From NCBI RefSeq assembly GCF_006363915.1, contig NZ_CP040946.1: DNA of 64,000 nucleotides, one strand, 5' to 3'. The notes below the pieces were generated by a model, which was not told the DNA's origin, ran no database searches, and saw only the letters and a list, made by a program, of their open reading frames with translations. Positions within the stretch are counted from its first letter, which is position 1. Every line of letters starts with the position of its first letter. Source of the stretch: Methylophilus medardensis (GTDB lineage: Bacteria; Pseudomonadota; Gammaproteobacteria; Burkholderiales; Methylophilaceae). Both the position numbers and the translations under genes were made by a program. Below are positions 36,885 to 45,200 of this stretch, piece by piece.

Positions 36885-37143
36885 GAACTGCGAATTTGAA
36901 ACATACCCACAGTTTATCATCAATTAGCAGCTGCCTGATTTAACTTCCCGCGATTATCCCTCTGCAAAACAAAAGTCTAGACTGTAGGCAATCTGCCTAA
37001 ACCGCCCCTAAATGTTATCGCGATAGCCTAAACGGGCTAATGACAGTCGATGCAAACTCATAGTAATTTTACGTTCAAGGTGACATTTAAGTCATTAAAT
37101 GGCCTTGTCGAGCGATGAAATATTAAAAAAACTGGAGATATCA
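36885..37143. promoter_or_regulatory. palindrome-rich region upstream of the PEP-CTERM gene
   Basis: No gene is seen. It contains AGTCTAGACT (36974-36983), TAGGCA-ATC-TGCCTA (36985-36999), TATCGCGATA (37016-37025) and TAGCC-TAAACG-GGCTA (37024-37039), four short palindromes or hairpins within 66 bp. Several could be operator sites or RNA hairpins in the leader. I found no convincing sigma-54 box, which often precedes PEP-CTERM genes. Confidence 0.45.
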
Positions 37144-37794
37144 ATGAAAAAACTAGCTTTAGTAGTAGCCATGGGGTTGGCATCATTAAACGCAAACGCT
37201 GACGTCATTGCAGGCTTATACAACACGGGGGCAGGTCTTTCAGCAGGTCAGCAAGACACGAATTACGCTTTATCAAGCGCAACCACAACCGTTGGCTCAT
37301 TTGGCTATGTTGCAGCGAATGGCTCTTTTCCAATCGGCCCATGGCTCGAAAATACAGCCACCTCTTCATGGTTAACACCGACACAAAACCAAGGTGACTC
37401 TTTAGACCCAACTGCGGATGGCGTGTACACATGGTCCACGACATTTGATCTGACAGGGTTTAACGCCAGCACTGCGAGCTTTTCAGCGCAATTCGCAGCA
37501 GATAACTCCGCGATCGCTTACTTGAACGGCACTCAGATCGGCACCGCAAATGGTTACAGAGAATGGAGCGCTTTCTCAGCAACATCTTCTAACTTTGTGG
37601 CAGGCATCAACACCTTAACTTTCGTGTTAACCAATCAGGCACTAGCTACCGGTAATCCAACTGGTTTACGCGTTGAATTCATATCCTCTGACGTGACTGC
37701 GGTCGCGGCAGTGCCTGAGCCAAGCGAATACGCACTGATGATCGCTGGTCTGGGTCTGATGGGTTTGATCGCTCGTCGTAAAAACGCTGCTTAA
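37144..37794 (+). CDS. PEP-CTERM sorted extracellular protein
   Basis: 216 residues from the ATG at 37144 (MKKLALVVAMGLASLNANA, signal peptide; GGAG ribosome site). The C-terminus has the three-part PEP-CTERM signal: AVPEPSEYAL, a hydrophobic helix (MIAGLGLMGLI) and ARRK. Exosortase EpsH cleaves such proteins at the cell surface in exopolysaccharide producers. The body (about 20-185) is a beta-rich, Ser/Thr-rich domain of unknown function with ASFSAQFAADNSAIAYLNGT. No exosortase gene lies in the window. Confidence 0.92.
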   Translation: MKKLALVVAMGLASLNANADVIAGLYNTGAGLSAGQQDTNYALSSATTTVGSFGYVAANGSFPIGPWLENTATSSWLTPTQNQGDSLDPTADGVYTWSTTFDLTGFNASTASFSAQFAADNSAIAYLNGTQIGTANGYREWSAFSATSSNFVAGINTLTFVLTNQALATGNPTGLRVEFISSDVTAVAAVPEPSEYALMIAGLGLMGLIARRKNAA

Positions 37795-37815
37795 TCATTT
37801 AATTCAAGATTGATT

Positions 37816-37850
37816 AAAAGCCACGCTTTGTTTTCAGCGTGGCTTTTTTA
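37816..37850 (+). terminator. intrinsic terminator after the PEP-CTERM gene
   Basis: AAAAGCCACGCT (37816-37827) pairs with AGCGTGGCTTTT (37836-37847), an 8-nt loop between them, followed by more T. Strong. Confidence 0.9.
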
Positions 37851-37985
37851 GTTTATGCCTCAAAACTGAGATTTGCATGCCCATATAATGATTAATCAAT
37901 ATAAGGAGCTAGTAGGTTACCCATCTGAATCGCCACTAACTTTGTAGACACTGTTCAGCCGGTTGATTGAACTGATTTTCAAAGT

Positions 37986-38800
37986 CTATCGGAGATAATC
38001 AGTTATTGGAATTGTGTCTTCGTTTTGAGTTGTAAAAGAACTCGATGTAATCGAAGATATTCCGTTTAGATTCATCTCGGTCGTTGTATATTTGCGTTTA
38101 AAGCTCTCACGCTTCAATAGTTGAAAGAAGCTCTCAGCCACAGCATTATCATGGCCGTTACCTCTGCGACTCATGTTGGATTCAAGATTGTGTGCTTTGA
38201 GAAACAGCATCCAGTCTTCACTGGTATATTGGCTACCCTGATCCGAATGAATCAGCACCTTTTGTTCAGGCTTTCTACGCCACACAGCCATTAGCAATGC
38301 ATCCAATACCAGCGCTTTTGTAATGCGCGACTGCATAAACCAGCCTAGAATGCGGCGGGAGAATAAGTCCATCACAGCTGCCAGATATAACCAACCCTCA
38401 TGCATGCGAGTATAGGTAATGTCAGACACCCATGATTGATTCGGCCTCACTGGGTTGAATTCACGGTTCAGCGTATTAGCCTTGCCACTATAATAGCGTG
38501 GCTTACGATAGCCAACCAATGCCTTTACACCGTGCTGATGCATCAACTTGTAACCGCGGTTAATTCCATTGTACTCACCCCAAGCGCGCAAATCGCTATG
38601 CACATTGCGATAACCATACTCACCACCAGTCTCCAACCAGCTTTGCTTAATGAGGCCAGATTGCCGCTGGCTGGTTTGATAAGTCTTGGAATGCGGTTGC
38701 TTCAACTAGGCATAAAACCCACTCGAATGAACATGCAGCAGCTTGCAGAGCCACCGTATCGGCCAGCAGTCCTGGTGCTGTTGTTAAAGACATACCTCAG
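37986..38800 (-). pseudogene. IS3-family transposase orfB, broken
   Basis: DDE integrase-core transposase. The catalytic residues are still readable: Asp in WVSDITYTRM, Asp in LIHSDQGSQYTS and Glu in AVAESFFQLLKRE. The open part runs 37986-38705, but upstream codons in the same frame (QQHQDCWPIRWLCKLLHV) are cut off by TAG at 38706-38708, where the family has Trp (YAW). Near 38090 the frame shifts by one base: the expected IYNDRDESKRNIFDYIEFFY is read in another frame. Not functional. Confidence 0.85.
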
Positions 38801-39082
38801 CCTGACCGCTTCGCGAAGTATGCCGCGGCTTTTTTTAATATATCTCGCTCTTCAGTCACTCGCTTAAGTTTCCTACGCAAGCGTTGCAACTCTGCTTGTT
38901 CAGCTGTTTTTGCTTGATGCTCTGCTGCGTCTGGGCCGTACTTCCTGACCTAGGTATACAGACTATCAACCGTGACATCCAATCTGCGTGCCACTTCAAG
39001 TACAGCATATCCGCCTTCTGTGATTTGACGGACGGCTGCTTTTTTGAATTTTTCTGGAAAACGTTTCCCACTCTTACTCCAG
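38797..39082 (-). pseudogene. IS3-family orfA (HTH), broken
   Basis: Reads SKSGKRFPEKFKKAAVRQIT-EGGYAVLEVARRLDVTVDSLYT, then TAG (38950-38952) where related proteins have Trp, then VRKYGPDAAEHQAKTAEQAE and a leucine-rich ERDILKKAAAYFAKRSG end. No ATG stands at the expected start. It is the helix-turn-helix/leucine-zipper OrfA of an IS3 element, dead by nonsense mutation. Confidence 0.82.
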
Positions 39083-39247
39083 CTTAATTTTTAGCCATTA
39101 TTAGGGCTTAAAAGTGTCTAGCAAATAAGTGGCGATTCACATAACACAATAAATTCCCCTACTAAATTTACAATTAAACAACTATAATTAATTTATGTTA
39201 TTTAATTAATGCTTTTGCTTAAAAAAAGAAAAAAGTTGTATAAAAAG

Positions 39248-40339
39248 ATGAACACTAGCAAAGGAATGGGGGGGGTATTTTGGGCAGCGCGCTTGATGAT
39301 GCGCGCTATAGTGTTTTGCAGTTTTTTTTTAAGTCTTGCTACATCAGCCTTTGCGGTCGGAACCCCTGCCAACACCAGCATTAACAACCTCGCCACTGTC
39401 ACTTATTTGGGCGGCGCCCCTATCGAATCTTCACCTCTAGGCAATAGTAGCGCTGGGATTGGGCAGGGTTTGCCTACCATTTTCAAGGTGGATAATAAAA
39501 TCAATTTAAGCGTGCAGCCTGCTAGCTTGGTCAGCAATGTGTTTTCAGGGCAATCTGCGGCAATCACCAGTTGGCAGGTGACCAATTTGGGCAATGCAAC
39601 GCAAGATTTTCATTTGGTGTTGGATAATTTAGCTTCTGGTGGGCTAGTGCTTGCTGGCTCGGATAGTTTTGATGCCACCTCTTGCACTGTGCGAGTGGAG
39701 AGCGGCGCCAATGCCGGGTATCAAGCCAGTGAAGACAAGTTGAGTTACCTAGACGAATTAGCCCCTGATGCGCAAAAAACGGTTTATGCCGTTTGTAATA
39801 TCCCTAATGGCTTGAATACTGGCGAACAGGCTAATGTGCGTTTAACTGCCACCACCACAGCGGGGGGCACGCCGGGGATCGAATCGGCGCCTTTGTTGAG
39901 GGAATCTACTACCAATGACCCTAATCGCGTAGATATTGTGTTTGCCGATGCCGCCAGTACGGCTAGCGCCAATGGCACTGACCCAGGGCAAGTAGCGCGC
40001 GATGCACAATCAACCGCCATTAATGCATACAAAGTGGTCACCAGTGCCACCGTCACCTTGCTAAAAACCTTGATTAGCCCCAACAACCCCGCTTTATTAA
40101 CCCCCGGCGCGATGGTGCGTTATCGCTTAACTGTGAATGTGGCAGGTGCCAGTGGGGTGGCTAAAAATTTAATCATCGCCGACCCGATGCCCGCGCAAGT
40201 TCGCTATGTAGCGGGTTCTGCCACGGTGAGTTACAGCCCCAACAACGTTTCTTTTTCTAGCAACACGTTATCGGTGAATTTGGGAGATGTGCCCGCCCCT
40301 AACGTGATTGCGATTGAATTTAACGCAACCATTAACTAA
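39248..40339 (+). CDS. secreted DUF11-type surface protein, first gene of cluster
   Basis: 363 residues from the ATG at 39248; ATG codons at 39209, 39296 and 39299 are alternatives and no start has a strong ribosome site. The signal peptide is MMRAIVFCSFFLSLATSAFA, then Ig-like beta-rich segments and a C-terminal DUF11-type repeat (about 270-360, VTLLKTLISPN ... VRYRLTVNVAG). It is paralogous to the 417-residue protein two genes on: both have NxATxxxLGGAP/IESSPxGNS, FKVDNKxNL, and DELAPDAxKTVYAVC. A G8 run (39268-39275) and a T9 run (39320-39328) lie in the first 90 bp. Confidence 0.82.
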   Translation: MNTSKGMGGVFWAARLMMRAIVFCSFFLSLATSAFAVGTPANTSINNLATVTYLGGAPIESSPLGNSSAGIGQGLPTIFKVDNKINLSVQPASLVSNVFSGQSAAITSWQVTNLGNATQDFHLVLDNLASGGLVLAGSDSFDATSCTVRVESGANAGYQASEDKLSYLDELAPDAQKTVYAVCNIPNGLNTGEQANVRLTATTTAGGTPGIESAPLLRESTTNDPNRVDIVFADAASTASANGTDPGQVARDAQSTAINAYKVVTSATVTLLKTLISPNNPALLTPGAMVRYRLTVNVAGASGVAKNLIIADPMPAQVRYVAGSATVSYSPNNVSFSSNTLSVNLGDVPAPNVIAIEFNATIN

Positions 40340-40354
40340 ACGAAAGGAATTTGT

Positions 40355-40843
40355 ATGCAGCCCCTCCTCCCTGCCCTTGTGTTGTTTACCAGCATGTGGT
40401 TGACCCCTTTGCTTGCGCATGCCGAAAAAGGCGCAGTGGAGGTAAAAAGTATTGCCGAAAAAGAAATCAAAAGCGTGGTGAACGGCAAAACAGAAGTGAA
40501 GCGAGTACCGGTTAAATCAGCCCCGCCAGATACCAAAATCATTTACACCACCACATTTAAAAACATCAGCAACAAACCTGTGAACAACATTGCACTCACT
40601 AACCCAGTGCCTGAGCACACGGTTTATGAGGCTGGGAGCGCCCAAGGCGACAATACGGACATTCAATATTCTGTTGACGGCGGCAAAACCTATGGGGCGG
40701 CAACGTCCTTAAAAGTAAAAGGGAAGGACGACAGTGAGCGTCCTGCAACAACCAGCGATTACACGCATATTCGCTGGGTTTACAAGGGCGAGCTTGCCGT
40801 TGGTAAAGAAAGTAGCGTTAGTTTCATTTCGGTAGTTAAGTAG
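40355..40843 (+). CDS. small secreted DUF11-like protein
   Basis: 162 residues with signal peptide (MQPLLPALVLFTSMWLTPLL then AHA) and a single beta-sandwich-like domain: DTKIIYTTTFKNISNKPVNN, then IALTNPVPEHTVYEAGSAQG, typical of DUF11/conserved-repeat domains, where the terms NxSxKxxxxIxxTxPVP recur. Good ribosome site (AAAGGAATTTGT). It lies 15 bp after the first DUF11 gene. A short, charged N-terminal part (about 23-55) is unlike the others. Confidence 0.85.
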   Translation: MQPLLPALVLFTSMWLTPLLAHAEKGAVEVKSIAEKEIKSVVNGKTEVKRVPVKSAPPDTKIIYTTTFKNISNKPVNNIALTNPVPEHTVYEAGSAQGDNTDIQYSVDGGKTYGAATSLKVKGKDDSERPATTSDYTHIRWVYKGELAVGKESSVSFISVVK

Positions 40844-40891
40844 TTTTTAAATTAAGTAGTTATTTTGTTTTTTTCAGCAAGGAGAAATATC

Positions 40892-42145
40892 ATGAAGTTT
40901 CAACAAGCTACGCTCAAGCTAAAACTAGGGTTAGTCGCCCTAGGCTTGGCTTTGGGCTTATCGCAACAGAGTGCTTGGGCGGCGGGCACGCTCTCTGGCA
41001 CTAATATTGACAATAAAGCCACTTTAAGCTTTTCTGCTGGGGGCGCACCACAAACCCCGATTGAATCATCGCCCTCTGGCAACAGCACGCCAGGGACAGG
41101 CAATGGGACAGTGACGACGTTTAAGGTGGATAATAAAGTTAATCTCACCGTCATAGAAAGCAACGGCACCTTTACTGCCGTTGTGCCAGGGCAACCCAAA
41201 GCGGTCACCACCTTCACGGTAACCAACAATGGTAACACCGTGCAAGATTTTGGCATTTCAGCCACCAATGACTCAGGTACGGTGTTCACACAAGCCGATA
41301 CTTACAACACTAGCAGTTGTAGCGCCTTTGTTGAAAGTGGCGCCACGGCAGACTATCAAGTGGCGCAAGATACGGCCATTTTCATTGATGAACTTGCCCC
41401 TGATGCCACTAAAACTGTTTACGCAGTGTGTGACATGCCAGCAACCCCAACCACCACGCCAAATCAAGCGGCTGTCCGTATGACCGCAACCACTAATGCA
41501 GGCGGTACGGCAGGTACGCAAGGCGCACCACTTACCGCTAGCACGGGTCCCAATGGCACAAATACGGTGGAAATCGTCTTTGCTGATCCTTCTACCACAG
41601 CCAATAGTACAGGCACTGACCCTGGGCAAATCGCTAGCGATGGGCAAGCTTTTGCGTTAGATGCTTACCGCTTGGTACCAGCTGTGTTGAATGTAACTAA
41701 AACCATGGCAACCATTTGTGACCCTGTTAACGGCACAAGCAACCCAAAAAATATTCCTGGTGGTTATGTGCAATATGCCATTACAGTGGCTAACACGGGC
41801 ACGGTGGATACACAGCTCACGCAATTGCTAGATGTGCTTCCAACAGGATTGTCATTTGACCCTAAACTCATTAGTGGCACAGGAAGCCCAGCGGCAACCG
41901 CATGCTCAGCAAGCGGCACTTCGCTTTCTACCACTGGGTTTGGCGCGGTGACAGGCACAGGTACTGGCGGCGGCTACACTGCGCCAGGCGTTACGGGTCA
42001 AGCCACCACGAATGGTGCCACTGCTTCCGGTTCCAACATCACCATTAACTACGCTACTTTAGCGGGGAGTGGGTTGTCAGGTTGGAATGGCACATTGGCA
42101 GCAGGTAATTACATTACCGTTTATTTCAACGTGATTATCCAATAA
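40892..42145 (+). CDS. secreted DUF11-type surface protein, paralogue of first gene
   Basis: 417 residues from the ATG at 40892 with AAGGAG ribosome site. The signal peptide ends near residue 30 (QQSAWA). The N-terminal half matches the first gene of the cluster (IDNKATLSFSAGGAP, IESSPSGNS, FKVDNKVNL, DELAPDATKTVYAVC). The C-terminal DUF11-type domain (about 265-417) includes DPVNGTSNPKNIPGGYVQYA, which recurs in the last gene of the cluster, and LTQLLDVLPTGLSF. No anchor or sorting signal is seen, so it is probably held by partners. Confidence 0.86.
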   Translation: MKFQQATLKLKLGLVALGLALGLSQQSAWAAGTLSGTNIDNKATLSFSAGGAPQTPIESSPSGNSTPGTGNGTVTTFKVDNKVNLTVIESNGTFTAVVPGQPKAVTTFTVTNNGNTVQDFGISATNDSGTVFTQADTYNTSSCSAFVESGATADYQVAQDTAIFIDELAPDATKTVYAVCDMPATPTTTPNQAAVRMTATTNAGGTAGTQGAPLTASTGPNGTNTVEIVFADPSTTANSTGTDPGQIASDGQAFALDAYRLVPAVLNVTKTMATICDPVNGTSNPKNIPGGYVQYAITVANTGTVDTQLTQLLDVLPTGLSFDPKLISGTGSPAATACSASGTSLSTTGFGAVTGTGTGGGYTAPGVTGQATTNGATASGSNITINYATLAGSGLSGWNGTLAAGNYITVYFNVIIQ

Positions 42146-42273
42146 AGGATATCTTGCTTGAAAGGGTTCGGTAACACTTCCTTGCTGACCCGCACGCGCC
42201 TGCGTGAGGGGTTTGCACGCCTTTCAGGTCTATTTTGTTTAGACCCGTTGGGTCATTTGCTTTCCCTAGGCAC
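42146..42273. other. spacer with hairpins before the OM-barrel gene
   Basis: 128 bp with GGTCTA-TTTTGTT-TAGACC and a GC-rich GACCCGCACGCGCCTGCGTGA segment that can fold. It could set the expression ratio of the large barrel protein relative to the DUF11 subunits. No known riboswitch is recognised. Confidence 0.35.
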
Positions 42274-45200
42274 ATGACCCAACGTTTGGGCTTGAGTTTG
42301 CTCGCACTATTCACCAGTGCACTTTGGGCGGCCACGCCGCCTAACACCACGGTGGTGAACACTGCCACGGCTAGCTTTAACGGCGATAGCACTACCCCTC
42401 CCATCACGGTGACAGGGAGCACTAGTTTTGTCACCGCCAGCAGAACCCCTGCCACCATTGAGTTGTTGCAGTATTTCCGTAGCGGCGCATCTGGCGAACC
42501 GCAAGTGGTGGAAAGTACGCAATGCGGCGGCGGTGCTTTGCCCGCTCCACAAGTGCATCAGCCGCCTGCAGCCACTTTAAGCGTGCCCAGCACATTGCAA
42601 CTTGCCCCCGCTAAGGAATACAAAGTAGGCGACCCCATTTTTGTGCGCGTGACTGATTATGACCAAAACCAAAACCCCGCCGTGCAAGAAACCATCAGCA
42701 TAATGGTGGTGAGTGATAGCTTAGATACCGAAACGCTGACGCTAAAAGAAACCGGCGTCTCTACTGGGGTGTTTGTGGGGTATATCCAATCTGTGCGCCA
42801 AGCCTCTAACAGCAGTTGCCAATTAGGCGTGCAGGCAAATAAAAAAATCACCGCGATTTATACCGACTCGTTAGACGCTGTTACCACCGTCAGCAACAGT
42901 GCCTTGGTGGACCCTTATGGCATTGTGTTTGATTCTGGCACTGGGCAGGCGGTGAACGGCGCCGTGCTTACGTTGATTGACACAGCCACTAATTTGCCCG
43001 CCAATGTGGTGTGTGATGATGGCGTTACGCCCCTGCCGCAACCCGTGAGTTCTGGCAGTACGACCGTTTGTGACCCTGTCATGGTGGGAGGCGGTTATCG
43101 CTTCCCCTTGGTGCCACCTGGGCTGTATCGCTTGCAAATCACCCCACCAGATGATTATGTATTTAGCTCCACCGTGCCGATAGCCAACTTGCCTGCGGGC
43201 TTTTTGGTGTTGGGCCCATTGGGCAATGGCGCTTCTTACGGTGGGAGTTTTCCGCTTAACCCTGGCCCTGCGGTGCGCATTGATGTGCCTTTAGACCCTG
43301 TCGTTGGCGATTTACAAGTAATTAAAACGGCTGAAAAAACCGTGTTAAGCATCGGCGATTTTGTGCCGTTTAGCATCAGTGTGAAAAACGTGGGCAAAAG
43401 CAGCGCAAGAGGCGTGGTCATTGAAGATAGGCTCCCCTTAGGTTTTCGCTATCAAGCAGGGTCTGCCCGTTTGCAGGGTGGCAACGCGCTAGAAGTTACT
43501 TTGGGCAATGATGGCCGCACGTTGCGCTTTAATGTGGGCAACATTGCCACCAGCGCCACGCTTAATTTTCGTTATGTGGCAGAAGTAGCCGCTGGCACAC
43601 CTTTGGGCAAGTTGGAGAATATTGCTTATGCGGTCAGCCATCAATCGAACGTTGGCCGTGCCAGCATGCTGGTGAAAGAAGATTTAATGCGTAGCAAGTC
43701 GATTTTAATGGGGCGCGTGCTGGTAGGCGCTTGCGATGCCAAAAAACCTAAAGGGCTGCCAAATGCGCGTGTTTTGTTAGAGGATGGTACTTATATCACC
43801 ACTGATAATAATGGCAATTGGCATGCCGATAATATCAATCCTGGCACCCATGTAGTGCAATTAGATATTGATTCGTTAAATCAACAATATGAACCCATTG
43901 CTTGTGAGAAAAACAGCCGCTTTGCGGGCAGAACTTATTCTCAATTTGTTAACGTACGTGGTGGCACTTTGTGGAACGCGGATTTTTATGTGCAAGCCAA
44001 AGCGGGGGCGTCTATCGGCACTGCCAGCTCGCCAACGGCCCCCTCCCCTGCTTCTCCTTTAAGCGTCAAAGCAATTGGCTTGGATGAAAAAGGCATCACC
44101 GTGATTGAGCGCCTGCCTTTTGATGCCGATTGGCTGAGTAAAACCGAAGCCGCTGCAGAATGGTTACACCCACAAACAGGATTTGTGCCTGCGATTCCTA
44201 CCATTAAATTTGCAGTTAAGCACTTTGCGCAGCAACGCGTACAAATCAAAGTCAATGGCGAAACGCCTGATGCCATCCGTTATAACGGCATGCAAGTTAA
44301 CCCAAGCAACCAAGTTGCTTTATCTACTTGGACAGGGCTCTCGATTCATGAAGGCAAAAACTTATTGCAGGTCACTATAACCGACCCAGATGGCAAAGTA
44401 GTATTGCAAGAAAGCCGTGATGTTTATTATTCACTCGGCCCTAGCCGTGCTGAGCTGGTACCTGAAAAATCCACCTTAGTGGCTGATGGCAAAACCAACC
44501 CCGTGGTTGCGGTGCGCCTTTATGATAAAAACAACCAATTGGTGCGTGGCGGCTTAAATGGTGAGTTTATACTCAATGCGCCTTATCAAGCACAAAACCA
44601 GCTTGGCGGCATTGGCAAAGAGCCTTTGGCAGGCAATTTGGAGAACAAGCCACGCTATGAAGTGAGCAACGAAGGTATTGCATTTATTCAGCTTGCGCCC
44701 ACCACGCAATCGGGCGAGGTGGTGCTTAACTTTAACTTTGCAGATAATAGCTTTGCCAAGCAAAACACTCGCTCGAACGTTAATCAGGGCAATCAGATTC
44801 GCGCTTGGCTTATCCCGGGGCAACGAGATTGGGTGCTGGTGGGCTTTGCTGAAGGCACGTTTGGGCATAAAACGCTCTCAGGCAACACGCAAGCGTTGAA
44901 AGAAGCTGATATCGATAAACAATTGTTTGATAAGGATAAAATCGCCTTTTATGCCAAAGGCAGCATTAAAGGCGATACCTTATTGACCATTGCTTATGAC
45001 ACCTCGAAGAAACGCGCCAATGTGGGCGCGCAAGCCAATTTGCAACAAATGATAGACCCTAACCGTTATTACACACTTTATGCCGACGCCACCCAGCCCC
45101 GCTTTGATGCCGCCAGCGCCCGCAAGCTTTATGTCAAGCTAGAGCGCAAACAGTTTTATGCCATGTTTGGTGATTATGAAACTGGGCTGATGGTGACTGA

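Larger units (their letters stand above)
37926..39139 (-). mobile_element. IS3-family insertion sequence, decayed, 1214 bp
   Basis: The ends are imperfect inverted repeats: TGAATCGCCACTAACTTTG at 37926 and, on the other strand, TGAATCGCCACTTATTTGC at 39139, both continuing to TAGACACT. Between them are orfA and orfB on the minus strand, both broken. Flanking bases (CCATC left, CATAA right) show no clear duplicated target, consistent with age or rearrangement. The right end abuts the DUF11 gene cluster and its AT-rich promoter region. Confidence 0.88.

Noticed and set aside
38856..39071. 71-residue minus-strand frame as a separate gene
   Set aside because: Out-of-frame reading of the broken IS orfA; the correct frame gives recognisable transposase sequence.
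42146..42273. Riboswitch before the OM-barrel gene
   Set aside because: Hairpins exist but none of the known consensus elements is visible, so I only note a structured spacer.
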